Below are positions 29,553-38,268 of a stretch of DNA of 64,000 nucleotides, one piece after another. Source of the DNA: Brevundimonas sp. UBA7506 (GTDB lineage Bacteria; Pseudomonadota; Alphaproteobacteria; Caulobacterales; Caulobacteraceae); NCBI RefSeq assembly GCF_002479495.1, contig NZ_DLNQ01000003.1:19033-83032 (forward strand), read 5' to 3'. The translations under genes were made by a program, and so were the position numbers. Each line of letters starts with the position of its first letter. The first letter of the stretch is position 1. The notes under the pieces were generated by a model that saw only the letters and a list, made by a program, of their open reading frames with translations, was not told where the DNA came from and made no database searches.

Positions 29553-29624
29553 CCGAAAAGCGCCCTCTGGCCTTCGCGCGCGCAACGCGTGATAGTGCGG
29601 CGTTGCAACAACGCGAGAACAAGC

Positions 29625-30254
29625 GTGAACGACAAGAAATCCGAGGGCGGAAAAACCCGTGACGGCGTCGTCGTCATCAAGAAGTATGCGAACCGGCGGC
29701 TCTACAACACCGCCACCAGCGCCTATGTGACGCTGGAAGACCTGGCGCAGATGGTGCGCGAGGGCGTCGAATTCGTCGTCTATGACGCCAAGACCAACGA
29801 CGATCTGACGCGTCAGATCCTGACGCAGATCATCTTCGAGGAAGAGAGCCGCGGCGAGGCCCTGCTGCCGGTGCAGTTCCTGCGCCAGCTGATAGGCTTC
29901 TACGGCAACTCGATGCAGTCGGTCCTGCCCTCCTATCTGGAGATGTCGCTGGACAGCTTCACCCGCCAGCAGGAACAGCTGCGCAGCCAGTTCAGCCGCG
30001 CCTTCGCCGGAACGCCCGGCGGCGGCCTGATGGAAGAGGCCGTGCGCCAGAACATGGCCATGTTCGAACGCGCCATGAAGATGTTCCCCGGCATGGCCAC
30101 CTATGGCCGTCCCGAGGCCGAGGCGGAGAAGGCGTCCGCACCGGATCCCGCGTCCGCGTCCGCGCCCAAGGCTGACGCCGCCCTGGACGAGATGCGTCGC
30201 CAGATGGATGAGATGCGCGCCCAGATCGAGCGCCTGGCCGGCGCCGGCAAATGA
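29625..30254 (+). CDS. phaR: Polyhydroxyalkanoate synthesis repressor PhaR
   Basis: 209-residue DNA- and PHA-binding regulator that represses phasin and its own gene. The N-terminus VVVIKKYANRRLYNTATSAY is the PHB/PHA accumulation DNA-binding domain signature, followed by LEDLAQMVREGVEFVVYDAK and NDDLTRQILTQIIFEEE. The tail holds a Met/Glu-rich helix (MRRQMDEMRAQIERLAG), likely coiled coil. GTG start at 29625 agrees with the family N-terminus. A CGTTG-CAA-CAACG palindrome at 29601-29613 just ahead of the gene may be an autoregulatory operator. The next gene overlaps by ATGA. Confidence 0.93.
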   Translation: MNDKKSEGGKTRDGVVVIKKYANRRLYNTATSAYVTLEDLAQMVREGVEFVVYDAKTNDDLTRQILTQIIFEEESRGEALLPVQFLRQLIGFYGNSMQSVLPSYLEMSLDSFTRQQEQLRSQFSRAFAGTPGGGLMEEAVRQNMAMFERAMKMFPGMATYGRPEAEAEKASAPDPASASAPKADAALDEMRRQMDEMRAQIERLAGAGK

Positions 30255-30613
30255 CCGACGGTGTGCGCCCGGTCGGTCCGATCGAAGGCCACACAGTGCA
30301 CGAGCGCCGCGAAGGCGACCGGCGCGGCCGTGATCGACGCGCCGCCGCCGAGGCCGCAACGACGTCGCGCGCCGTCGTCCCGGCCGGCGAGCGGGTCGAT
30401 CATGCCGCCTCCCCGGCAAAGCCTGCCGTGTCGCCAAGCGCCCCTCCGGCCCTGTTCGCCGCCCAGGTGATCGGGCAGACAGGCCAGAAGCGCGGCCTGA
30501 AGGGCGGCCCGCCGGTGCTGGACGCGGCCCGCTCCACCTATCTGGGTGCGGAATACTCGGGCAAGCGCGACCGCCGCCCCCGCGTGGGTCGGGCCAAACA
30601 GACCGAAATCTAG
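30251..30613 (+). CDS. Hypothetical protein, coupled to phaR (120 aa)
   Basis: Function not recognised. 120 residues, strongly basic and disordered-looking: an Arg/Asp/Glu-rich stretch (HERREGDRRGRDRRAAAEAA), an Ala/Pro linker, then a more ordered end LFAAQVIGQTGQKRGLKGGP and STYLGAEYSGKRDRR. No signal peptide or membrane segment. Its ATG overlaps the phaR stop, so it is translated with phaR. The C-terminal part looks the most protein-like. Confidence 0.7.
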   Translation: MTDGVRPVGPIEGHTVHERREGDRRGRDRRAAAEAATTSRAVVPAGERVDHAASPAKPAVSPSAPPALFAAQVIGQTGQKRGLKGGPPVLDAARSTYLGAEYSGKRDRRPRVGRAKQTEI

Positions 30614-30646
30614 GCCCGCCCGGCCGATGGCACGGCGTTTGCGACG

Positions 30647-30669
30647 GCTCCGGCGTCTTCGACCGGAGC
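30647..30669 (+). promoter_or_regulatory. Hairpin covering the ribosome-binding site of a 24-codon ORF
   Basis: A 7-bp perfect stem (30647-30653 with 30663-30669) with a 9-nt loop. The GGAG that could serve as the ribosome-binding site for the ATG at 30677 lies in the right arm. It may be a weak terminator for the phaR pair instead, but no T-run follows. Confidence 0.4.
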
Positions 30670-30676
30670 TTGTCCC

Positions 30677-30751
30677 ATGGCCGTCCTCAACCTCGCCGCC
30701 CGTCTGTTCGACGTGACCGTGGTCGCCCTGGTCTTCGTCGCCTTCAGCTAG
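30677..30751 (+). CDS. Possible 24-residue hydrophobic microprotein
   Basis: Short frame encoding 24 residues (starts MAVLNLAARLFDVTVVALV, ends FS) that would form one membrane helix. GGAG stands 9 bp before the ATG. Its stop overlaps the stop region of the convergent type I secretion adaptor. No homolog is known to me; it may be chance, so the call is tentative. Confidence 0.3.
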   Translation: MAVLNLAARLFDVTVVALVFVAFS

Positions 30752-32082
30752 CGCTCGCTGCCCGAACGGAACAGGCTGCGCGTCAGGGGTTCGAACAGAT
30801 ATTGCAGCGCCGTGCGCTTGCGCGTGACGACCACGACCTCGACCGGCATACCGGGCCGGATATTGGCCGCTGACGGGCCCAGACGACTCATTTCCTCGGC
30901 CGGAACGACGATCTCCACCCGATAGAAGGGGTGCGCGCCTGAAGGGGTCTCCGAGGTCAGGCGGTCAGCCGAAATCCGCACGACGCGACCGTGGATGATG
31001 GGCGGATTGCGGTCGCGCAAACCGGGGAATTTCACCTCGGTGCTCAGGCCAGGACGCAGGCTGTCGATGTCGCCCGGGCTGACCGAGGCGACGATCACCT
31101 GAGAAGCATCGTCCGGCACGATCTCCATCAGAATCTGCCCCGGCTGGACCACGCCGCCGACCGTGAAGACGCTGAGGCCCACCACCTGGCCGGTGGCCGG
31201 GGCGCGGACCTGGTTGCGGGCGATCTGGGCGCGCGCCTCCGCCAGACGGGGACGCAGTTCGTTCAGCTGCACCTCGACCTGCTTCAACTGCTCGGCCACG
31301 TCCTCATTCAGCTTTGTCGTCACCCCGGACATCTCCAGCCGCGTCTCGCCTATGGCCTCGCGGGCGCGGGCGACTTGGGCGCGCAAGGATCCCTCCTCGC
31401 CTTCCAGAGAGGCCGCGGTGCGCTCTAGCGCCCGAACGCGCGTCAGGGGCGCATAGCCCTGAGCGGCCAGGGAGCGCACGCCGTCCAGTTCCTCGACGAT
31501 CAGACGGCGCTGCTCCAAATTCGAAGCGATCTGCCGCTCCAGACCGGCGATCTGCTGCTCCAACTGCTGCGAGCGCTGCGACAGAACGCCGGTTTCGGTG
31601 CCGCGCCCCACGCGACGGGCGGCGAACTGCAGTCGCTGCAGGCGCATGGCCTCGTCGGCCAGGGCCTGATCCTCGGGCGGCAAGCCCGTCAGCTCCGGTG
31701 GGGCCTGGATCGCGCCCAGCCGATCCCGTTCGGCGATCATGCGCGCCCGCTGCGCCAGCAGGGCATAGACTTGCCCCGCCAGTCCCCGCTCGGCGGCGAT
31801 CAGTTCGCCGGACGCCAGTTCGACCAGCACCTGACCGCGCGCCACGTGGTCGCCTTCGGCCACCTTCAGGGCCGAGACGATCCCGCCTTCGCGATGCTGA
31901 ACCGCCTGACGGTTGCCCGACACTGAAACCTCGCCCTGGGCGTAGGCGCCGGCATCCAGCCGTGCGAAGGCGGCCCAGCCTAGGAAGACGACGAAGAAGG
32001 CGACGAAGATCGCCGCCCCCAATCGGATGTCACGACCCGGCGCGTCGCCGGCGGCGATCGGAGGCGAAGGCGGGGCGCTCAT
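30748..32082 (-). CDS. Type I secretion membrane fusion protein (HlyD/PrtE family)
   Basis: 444 residues. One N-terminal membrane helix (LGAAIFVAFFVVFLGWAAFA) is followed by the lipoyl-like half GNRQAVQHREGGIVSALKVA, long coiled coils (about residues 150-300, rich in Glu, Gln, Arg, Leu) and the second half VRAPATGQVVGLSVFTVGG. The C-terminal part (RIRP-type segment NIRPGMPVEVVVVTRKRTAL) is typical of PrtE/AprE. It bridges the ABC exporter to an outer-membrane TolC. Start overlaps the stop of the ABC gene (ATGA). No TolC/PrtF gene is adjacent. Confidence 0.92.
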   Translation of the reverse strand: MSAPPSPPIAAGDAPGRDIRLGAAIFVAFFVVFLGWAAFARLDAGAYAQGEVSVSGNRQAVQHREGGIVSALKVAEGDHVARGQVLVELASGELIAAERGLAGQVYALLAQRARMIAERDRLGAIQAPPELTGLPPEDQALADEAMRLQRLQFAARRVGRGTETGVLSQRSQQLEQQIAGLERQIASNLEQRRLIVEELDGVRSLAAQGYAPLTRVRALERTAASLEGEEGSLRAQVARAREAIGETRLEMSGVTTKLNEDVAEQLKQVEVQLNELRPRLAEARAQIARNQVRAPATGQVVGLSVFTVGGVVQPGQILMEIVPDDASQVIVASVSPGDIDSLRPGLSTEVKFPGLRDRNPPIIHGRVVRISADRLTSETPSGAHPFYRVEIVVPAEEMSRLGPSAANIRPGMPVEVVVVTRKRTALQYLFEPLTRSLFRSGSER

Positions 32083-33812
32083 GCTGGGGAGCTCCGGCTC
32101 GGAGCGGCGTAACGCAGGCGTTCCAGCACGGTCTCGCGAGGTCCCTCCAGTTGAACGGCGCCGTCCGTGAGCATCAGCAGCCGGTCGACCTGAGCCAGAA
32201 CCCCGGCCCGGTGGGCCACCACCACGACGGCCGCGCCGCGCGCCGCCGAGCTTTTGACGGCGGACAGGAGGGCGGTCTCGCCTTCCTGATCCAGGTTCGA
32301 ATTGGGTTCGTCCAGCACCAGCAGCACCGGATCACGGAACATGGCCCGCGCCAGGGCGACCCGCTGGGCCTGGCCCGCCGACAGGCCAGCGCCGAAAGGT
32401 CCCAGCAGGGTGTCGTAGCCCAGCGGCAACCGCAGGATCATGTCGTGCGCGCCCGCCGCCTGGGCCGCCGCGACCGCCTCGCGATCCACCAGAACCGGAT
32501 CATGCTCCAGCGTCGAGGCGAAGCGGGCGATATTGTCCTTGATCGTCCCGGCGAACAGGCTGGGGGTCTGCGGCAGATAGCCGATATGGCGCGCCAGATC
32601 GTCGCCGGGCCGCGCCTCATAGGCCGCGCCGTCCAGGCGAATGACGCCGGCGGTCGGCTTCATGCCCCCCGCCAGGATGCGCGCAAGCGTCGTCTTGCCC
32701 GAACCGCTGGCCCCGATAACGCCCAGCACCTCGCCCGGCGCGAGGGCCAGAGACACCTGCCGAAGCTGCGGCGCCTCCGTGCCGGCGTAGCGCAGGGACA
32801 CGCCCTCCAGCGTCACCCGACCGCGCGGTTCGGGCAGAGCCGTCCGCTGAATGTCCTGTGAGGCCGTAGAGGCGAACAAATCGATCAGCGCACGCCAGCT
32901 CGCACGGGCCTGAACCAGGCCGGGCCAGGCGCCGACCAGCAGCTCGATCGGCGCCACGGCGCGGCTGAGCAGGACCGAGGAGGCGATGATGGCGCCCGGC
33001 GACAACTGGCCACGCACGGCCAGCAGGGCGGCGACGCCCAGGGCCAGCGACTGCAGCGTCAAACGCACGAACTTGATGGCGCCGCTGTAGCGGCCGCCGG
33101 TCAGCTGGGCGTCAGCCTGGCGCGAGACGGCCTCGTGGCGTTGGTCGATCTGGCGGGCGATGCTGGCTTCGCGCATGCCCAGAGCCCGCACGACCTCGGC
33201 CTGACCGGCGATGGCTTCCTGAGCGGCGTAGGCGACGTTGGCGGCCTGAATGGCCCCGCTCAGACGGGCGCGGCTGTCGCGCTCGTTGGCGACGGCCAAC
33301 GCCACGAGGACAGCCCCCCCGACCAGGGTCAGAACGCCGATGGCCGGGTGCAGCAAGAAGCAGCACAGCAGGTAGATCGGGGTCCACGGGGCGTCGAACA
33401 GGGCCAGAGCCCCCTGCCCCGCCACGGCCGAGCGAACATTGTCGAACTCGCGCAGGACCTGGGAGCCCGGCGCCGGGCCCTCGCGGTCTGTGACCCGCGC
33501 CAGAACCCGGGCGGAAAGCAGCCGATCGAGGCGCAGTCCGGCGCGCAGCAGCAGCCGCCCCCTGATCCAGTCCAACCCCGACAGCGCCGCCAGGGCCAGG
33601 ACGGCGATCACCGTCAGGAAGGCGAGGGTCGTCAAGCCGCCCGTCGGCACGACGCGGTCATAGACCTGCATCATGTAGAGGGTCGGCGTCAGATAGAGCA
33701 GATTGACTAGGGCGCTGAACCCCGCCGCCCACAGAAAATGGGTCCGGCAGGCCCGGAAGGCGTCGGCCAGGGGTCGGGTCCCCGGCCCGTCAGGAAGAAG
33801 GCTTCTGAACAC
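32079..33812 (-). CDS. Type I secretion ABC transporter, permease-ATPase (PrtD/AprD family)
   Basis: 577 residues. The first 300 form the membrane domain (LVNLLYLTPTLYMMQVYDRV is a hallmark of PrtD-type exporters of RTX proteases). The ATPase half shows Walker A GVIGASGSGKTTLARIL, Q-loop GYLPQTPSLF, signature LSAGQAQRVALARAMF, Walker B LLVLDEPNSNLD and switch His in VVVAHRAG. No C39 peptidase domain, as expected for RTX substrates. The frame is open from TTG at 33848, but GTG at 33812 follows GGAAAG and is preferred. The likely substrate is the RTX protease at 21093. Confidence 0.92.
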   Translation of the reverse strand: MFRSLLPDGPGTRPLADAFRACRTHFLWAAGFSALVNLLYLTPTLYMMQVYDRVVPTGGLTTLAFLTVIAVLALAALSGLDWIRGRLLLRAGLRLDRLLSARVLARVTDREGPAPGSQVLREFDNVRSAVAGQGALALFDAPWTPIYLLCCFLLHPAIGVLTLVGGAVLVALAVANERDSRARLSGAIQAANVAYAAQEAIAGQAEVVRALGMREASIARQIDQRHEAVSRQADAQLTGGRYSGAIKFVRLTLQSLALGVAALLAVRGQLSPGAIIASSVLLSRAVAPIELLVGAWPGLVQARASWRALIDLFASTASQDIQRTALPEPRGRVTLEGVSLRYAGTEAPQLRQVSLALAPGEVLGVIGASGSGKTTLARILAGGMKPTAGVIRLDGAAYEARPGDDLARHIGYLPQTPSLFAGTIKDNIARFASTLEHDPVLVDREAVAAAQAAGAHDMILRLPLGYDTLLGPFGAGLSAGQAQRVALARAMFRDPVLLVLDEPNSNLDQEGETALLSAVKSSAARGAAVVVVAHRAGVLAQVDRLLMLTDGAVQLEGPRETVLERLRYAAPSRSSPA

Positions 33813-33925
33813 GCAGCTTTCCAAGGCCCCATGGGCGGAAACCGGCAACCTATCGCGTCGTTCCCCATCGGGATAGACTCTGGTGAACAGCCGGATGACG
33901 TGCCTTCCGCTTCAGGGATTGTATC

Positions 33926-34333
33926 ATGCGCCGCCCCACCACCGTCGCGGTATCCATTCTCGCCTGGGCCGTCGCCGCCTCGGCGTCCGCCTGCTCTGGA
34001 CCATATTCGATGACCACTTCTGCTTCGACGCCTTCCCAAGCCGTGCCGCAGGATGCGGTCGGCCTGTGGCGCATTTCCATCGCCGGCGACGCGCGCGGAT
34101 GTCTGCTGGCGCTCAACCTCAATGCGGCGAACGGCGGCTACGGCCTGTTGCTGGAGGATTGCCGTCTGCCCGAGCTATCCAAGGCGCGCAGCTGGCGCAT
34201 GACGCCAAGCGGACTGGAGCTGCGCGACGAACGCGGCGCGGTGCTGGCCCGATTGCGTCACCAGACCGTAGACGCCTACAAGGCCGAAGGCGGAGGCCCC
34301 GCCTACCTCATGGCGCGGGCGCCCCTGACCTGA
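33926..34333 (+). CDS. AprI/Inh-type metalloprotease inhibitor
   Basis: 135 residues. The N-terminus MRRPTTVAVSILAWAVAASA then SAC is a signal peptide, possibly a lipobox, so the protein is periplasmic or membrane-anchored. The mature part has the features of the Inh inhibitor family: VGLWRISIAGDARGCLLAL, then LLLEDCRLPELSKARSWRM (two cysteines set for a disulfide) and GLELRDERGAVLARL. Such inhibitors bind serralysins tightly and protect the periplasm. It is divergent to the type I exporter genes, which recalls the inh-D-E-F layout in Serratia and Pseudomonas; the protease itself is 10 kb away. Confidence 0.82.
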   Translation: MRRPTTVAVSILAWAVAASASACSGPYSMTTSASTPSQAVPQDAVGLWRISIAGDARGCLLALNLNAANGGYGLLLEDCRLPELSKARSWRMTPSGLELRDERGAVLARLRHQTVDAYKAEGGGPAYLMARAPLT

Positions 34334-34337
34334 GGCC

Positions 34338-34763
34338 CTAGCGCGGATTCAGGTCGAAGTCGCGCCGCGAGGCGATGATGGTGACGATAAAGCCCGCCAG
34401 CACGTCCAGCAGCACCATGGTCAGGATCAGGAAGAAGACCGATCCGGCGAACCCCGGCAGCAGCAGGAACTCGACCAGGCAGACCACGAACAGCGCCATC
34501 GACAGGGCATGATTGACGATGGCCACCCTCTGGCTGGAGGTCGACTTCAACAACTCCACGAACAGCAGGATCAGCGACAGAAACAGGATCAGGTCGCCTA
34601 TGCTGATATTCCACACCGCGCCCGAGGTCATGGGCACGCGGAACAGCACCTCGCCCAACACCGCCGTGGGCCCGATCAAGGGGTCAGCGCCAGCCCCGCC
34701 GAGCAGGATCACCAGGTTGTAGATCACGACCGGCACGATCAGCAGCGGTATGGCGATCAGCAT
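34338..34763 (-). CDS. Small integral membrane protein (141 aa)
   Basis: Four predicted membrane helices: LIAIPLLIVPVVIYNLVILL, IGDLILFLSLILLFVELL, HALSMALFVVCLVEFLLL and VFFLILTMVLLDVLAGFIVT. Family not recognised with certainty. It ends 4 bp from the convergent inhibitor gene and lies 67 bp downstream of a DPM1-like glycosyltransferase on the same strand, so a helper role in lipid-linked sugar metabolism is possible; this is inference from position. Confidence 0.72.
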   Translation of the reverse strand: MLIAIPLLIVPVVIYNLVILLGGAGADPLIGPTAVLGEVLFRVPMTSGAVWNISIGDLILFLSLILLFVELLKSTSSQRVAIVNHALSMALFVVCLVEFLLLPGFAGSVFFLILTMVLLDVLAGFIVTIIASRRDFDLNPR

Positions 34764-34830
34764 GGGCGGCCCCTCCAGATCGCCCTGCTTAACCCTGTTT
34801 CCAGCGCTCGGCCATATGGCCGCGGTTCGA

Positions 34831-35568
34831 TCAGAACTCGCTGATCGCGCCTGGACGGCACGAGCGCGACTTCAGCCACATCACGCCCAGGAGGTCGGAG
34901 AACGACGCCCGCAGCCGACCCCAGTTGGTGTATTTCGAGCGGCCCGTCTCGCGGTGACGGTGATCGACGTCGAGATAGCGGTTCTCGTAGCCCTCGCGGA
35001 TCATGAGGGCCGGCAGGTAGCGGTGGATGTGATCGAAGTAGGGCAGCCGCAGGAAGACGTCGCGGCGGAAGGCCTTGAGCCCGCAGCCGGTGTCGTCGGC
35101 GTCGTCAGACAGCAGCTTCTTGCGGATGCGGTTGGCCCACAAGGAGGCCTGACGCTTGGCGTTGCTGTCCTGACGCTTGGCGCGGACGCCGCCGACCAGG
35201 GCGACGCTGGGCGGCGCCGCAATCAGGGCGTCAGCCAGACGCGGGGCGTCGGCCGGGGGGTTCTGGCCGTCGCCGTCCAGCGTGACCACAATCGGGGCCC
35301 GCGCGGCCAGGACGCCGGTGCGCACGGCCCGACTCTGACCGGCGTTGGTCGAATGCGACAGCACGCGCAGGGCCGGCAGCTCCGCCATCGCCGCCTGTAG
35401 TTCGGCCAGAGTCGAATCGCGGCTGGCGTCGTTGACGAAGATCATCTCGTAGGACCGACCGGCGAAGGCTTCGGCGATCTCGCGCGCCAGGGGCACGGCG
35501 GCGCCGGATTCGTCATGCACCGGCACGACGACGGAAATTTCAGGAGCGGAAGCGAAGCTGTCGATCAT
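34831..35568 (-). CDS. DPM1-like family 2 glycosyltransferase (polyprenyl-phosphate sugar synthase type)
   Basis: 245 residues, GT2 fold: ISVVVPVHDESGAAVPL, EMIFVNDASRDSTL, NAGQSRAVRTGV, VTLDGDGQNPP (DxD) and a C-terminal RETGRSKYTNW stretch typical of enzymes that put a sugar on undecaprenyl or dolichyl phosphate. There are no strong membrane helices at the C-terminus. The start is ATG 35568, since the open frame further upstream has no family character. It faces away from the ArnT-like gene across 103 bp; together they form donor synthase and membrane transferase. Confidence 0.87.
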   Translation of the reverse strand: MIDSFASAPEISVVVPVHDESGAAVPLAREIAEAFAGRSYEMIFVNDASRDSTLAELQAAMAELPALRVLSHSTNAGQSRAVRTGVLAARAPIVVTLDGDGQNPPADAPRLADALIAAPPSVALVGGVRAKRQDSNAKRQASLWANRIRKKLLSDDADDTGCGLKAFRRDVFLRLPYFDHIHRYLPALMIREGYENRYLDVDHRHRETGRSKYTNWGRLRASFSDLLGVMWLKSRSCRPGAISEF

Positions 35569-35671
35569 TTGTCGCTCTGTAGCGCATTGGCGGGGTCGAG
35601 GAAAACGGCGCGCGCGGCGGATGCAAAGCTGAAGCTTCCGGGGGGCGGCGTCGGCGTGATACGACAGCGCC

Positions 35672-37345
35672 ATGAACCGCCTGAACCTGGATCACCTCAT
35701 CGCCGGCTGGCGCGGCCCCGTTCTGGCGGCCCTGCTGACCCTGCTCGCCGGCCTGCCCAGCCTGATGCTGTTGCCGCCGCTGGACCGCGACGAGAGCCGC
35801 TTCGCCCAGGCGACCGCGCAGATGCTGGAAAGCGGCGACTATGTCGATATCCGCTTCCAGGACGAACCGCGCTGGAAGAAGCCGGTCGGCATCTACTGGA
35901 TGCAGGCTGTCGCCGTCGGCCTGACGTCGGACGTCGAGGACCGCAACATCCAGCCCTATCGCCTGCCGTCCCTGTTCGGGGCCATGCTGGCCGCCTGGGC
36001 CGTGGCCTGGGCCGGCGCTGCCCTGTTCGGCCATCGCGCGGGCTTCCTGGCCGGCGCCATGCTGGGCGCGACCTTCCTGCTGTCGTCCGAGGCGGGCATC
36101 GCCAAGACCGACGCCATGCTGTGCGGCCTGACCACATTGTCGATGGCGGCCCTGGCGCGAATCTATATGGCGACGCGGGCGGGCGAGAAGCCGGTGCGCT
36201 GGCACAAGCTGCTGTTCTGGCTGGGCATCGGCCTGTCCATCCTGATCAAGGGGCCGATCGGGCTGCTGGTCGTGGCCCTGTCGATCATCGCCTTGTCGGT
36301 CTGGGATCGGAACATCAGATGGCTGGGCCGTCTGGGCTGGGGCTGGGGCCTGCCGCTGGTAGCCTTGCTGGTCGGCCCCTGGGCCATCGCCATCACCATC
36401 GCCACCGACGGCGGCTTCTGGCGCGAAGCCATCGGCGGCGACCTGGCGCCCAAAATCGCCGGCGCCCATGAAAGCCACGGCGGCTTCATCGGCATGTACG
36501 CCCTGCTGTCGCCCCTGCTGCTCTTCCCCGTCACCCTGGTGCTTCCCGCCGCCCTGTCGACGGGCTGGCATCGGAGAGCGGAGCCGGCCATCCGCTTCGC
36601 CGTTTGCTGGCTGGTCCCGGCCTGGCTGATGTTCGAGATCGCCCCGACCAAGCTGTGGCACTACACCCTGCCCACCTTCGGCGCGATCGCGCTGCTGGCC
36701 GCCGCCGCCCTGACCCAGCCGATCGGCAAGGTCTCGCGCATCTCCGGCGCCCTGCTGGGCCTGTTCGCCGCCGTGATCATCTGCGCCATCACCGTCTATG
36801 GCCTGACCGAGTTCGGGCGCTCGACGGCCCAGACCTGGGCTGCCGTGACCATCGTCTTCGCCGTCATGGCGGCGGCGGTCGGCGGCTTCCTGCTCGTCAA
36901 CCGGGCGGCGATCACCGGGGTTCTGGCCGCCATCGCGTGCGGCGTCATCGCCCACGCCGGTCTGGCCGGGACCATCCGCCAGCTGCGCCCCCTGTCCATC
37001 GCCCCGCGTCTGGTGAAGACGCTGGAGTCGGCCGAGCTGAGCCCCGCCCAGGGCCGCTATCCGGGCCCGGTGGCCATCACGACCTTCCACGAGCCCAGCT
37101 TCGTCTTCCTGACCGGACGCGACACCCAGCTGACCGACGGCCCCGGCGCCGCCCGCGCCCTGGCTGAGGGCCGCCCCGCCATCGTCGAGGCCCATGACGA
37201 CGAAGAATTCCGCCGCGCCCTGGCCGATCTCGGCGCCGCCGGGCGGGCCGTCGGCGTGGTCAGCGGCCACAACTATTCCTCGGGCGACGACGTGCGCCTG
37301 ACCGTCTATGCGCCCGCGGGCGCGGGCGAGCGGAGCGCCCGCTGA
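35672..37345 (+). CDS. ArnT-like (GT83/PMT-type) membrane glycosyltransferase
   Basis: 557 residues with about 11-12 hydrophobic segments. The first loop carries LPPLDRDESRFAQATAQMLE, the acidic catalytic motif of PMT/ArnT-type GT-C enzymes, then YVDIRFQDEPRWKKPVGIYW, a characteristic ArnT sequence, and further LSSEAGIAKTDAML. It would move a sugar from a polyprenyl-phosphate carrier to a lipid A-like or other acceptor on the periplasmic side. The DPM1-like gene next door could make the donor. Its stop overlaps the HMG-CoA lyase start (TGATG). Confidence 0.9.
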   Translation: MNRLNLDHLIAGWRGPVLAALLTLLAGLPSLMLLPPLDRDESRFAQATAQMLESGDYVDIRFQDEPRWKKPVGIYWMQAVAVGLTSDVEDRNIQPYRLPSLFGAMLAAWAVAWAGAALFGHRAGFLAGAMLGATFLLSSEAGIAKTDAMLCGLTTLSMAALARIYMATRAGEKPVRWHKLLFWLGIGLSILIKGPIGLLVVALSIIALSVWDRNIRWLGRLGWGWGLPLVALLVGPWAIAITIATDGGFWREAIGGDLAPKIAGAHESHGGFIGMYALLSPLLLFPVTLVLPAALSTGWHRRAEPAIRFAVCWLVPAWLMFEIAPTKLWHYTLPTFGAIALLAAAALTQPIGKVSRISGALLGLFAAVIICAITVYGLTEFGRSTAQTWAAVTIVFAVMAAAVGGFLLVNRAAITGVLAAIACGVIAHAGLAGTIRQLRPLSIAPRLVKTLESAELSPAQGRYPGPVAITTFHEPSFVFLTGRDTQLTDGPGAARALAEGRPAIVEAHDDEEFRRALADLGAAGRAVGVVSGHNYSSGDDVRLTVYAPAGAGERSAR

Positions 37346-38268
37346 TGGGTCGCTTCATCCAGATCGTCGAGGTCGGGCCGCGCGACGGCCTGCAGAACGA
37401 AAAAGCCGTGCTGACGCCGGCCGTCCGCGCCGACTTCGTGCAGCGCCTCGAAGCCGCGGGCGCGAAACGGATCGAGGCGGTCAGCTTCGTCCACCCCAAA
37501 TATGTGCCGCAGATGGCCGGGGCCGAAGAGGTCATGGCCGCCCTGCCCCCCGCCGAGGGCCACAGCCGCATCGGCCTGGTCCTGAACGGCAAGGGCTATG
37601 ACCGGGCCCTGGGCACGGCGGTGGACGAGGTCAATGTCGCCATGTCCGCCACCGACGGCTTCGGCTTGAAAAACCAGGGGTTGAGCGTCGATCAGCAGGT
37701 GCAAATGCTGTCCGACATCATGGCGGGCCGTCGCAATGCGGAAGGCGCGCCGGGCGCCACGCCCAGGCTGACCGCCACCCTGTCCTGCGTCTGGGGCTGC
37801 CCCTTCGACGGCGAGGTCTCGGTCGAACAGGTCGGCGACCTGGTCGCCCGTATCGCGGCGCTCGGCGTCGAGGAGATCGCCCTGGCCGACACCATCGGCG
37901 TCGGCGATCCGTGGAGCGTGACGAAGAAGGTCGAGGCCGCCCGCAAGGCCGCCCCCGACGCTGTCCTGCGCCTGCATTTCCACGACACCCGCAACACTGG
38001 CCTTGCCAACGCCTACGCCGGGATCGAGGCTGGCGTGGACGTGCTGGACGCCTCCGCCGGCGGCATCGGCGGCTGCCCCTTCGCGCCGGGCGCGACGGGC
38101 AACATCGCCACCGAGGACCTGGTCTATATGCTCGAACGCGCCGGCTTCTCGACCGGCTACGACCTCGACAAGCTGATCGAGAGCGCCCGCTGGATCGGCC
38201 AGCAAATCGACAAGCACCACCTCAGCGCCCTCAGCCGGGCCGGGGGATGGCCAAAGCCGGCCGGTTAA
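37345..38268 (+). CDS. Hydroxymethylglutaryl-CoA lyase
   Basis: Cleaves HMG-CoA to acetoacetate and acetyl-CoA, end of leucine degradation, cytoplasmic, 307 residues. Seen: VEVGPRDGLQNEKAVL, AVSFVHPKYVPQMA, CVWGCPFDGEVS, ADTIGVGDP, LRLHFHDTRNTGLANAYAGI and DASAGGIGGCPFAPGATGNI with the active-site Cys in the GGCPFAPGA loop. It is translationally joined to the ArnT-like gene (TGATG), an odd partner with no obvious pathway link, and overlaps the next methyltransferase by 22 bp. Confidence 0.95.
   Translation: MGRFIQIVEVGPRDGLQNEKAVLTPAVRADFVQRLEAAGAKRIEAVSFVHPKYVPQMAGAEEVMAALPPAEGHSRIGLVLNGKGYDRALGTAVDEVNVAMSATDGFGLKNQGLSVDQQVQMLSDIMAGRRNAEGAPGATPRLTATLSCVWGCPFDGEVSVEQVGDLVARIAALGVEEIALADTIGVGDPWSVTKKVEAARKAAPDAVLRLHFHDTRNTGLANAYAGIEAGVDVLDASAGGIGGCPFAPGATGNIATEDLVYMLERAGFSTGYDLDKLIESARWIGQQIDKHHLSALSRAGGWPKPAG

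Noticed and set aside
33813..33848. TTG 33848 as start of the type I secretion ABC transporter
   Set aside because: It adds 12 residues without family character and lacks a ribosome-binding site; GTG 33812 follows GGAAAG.
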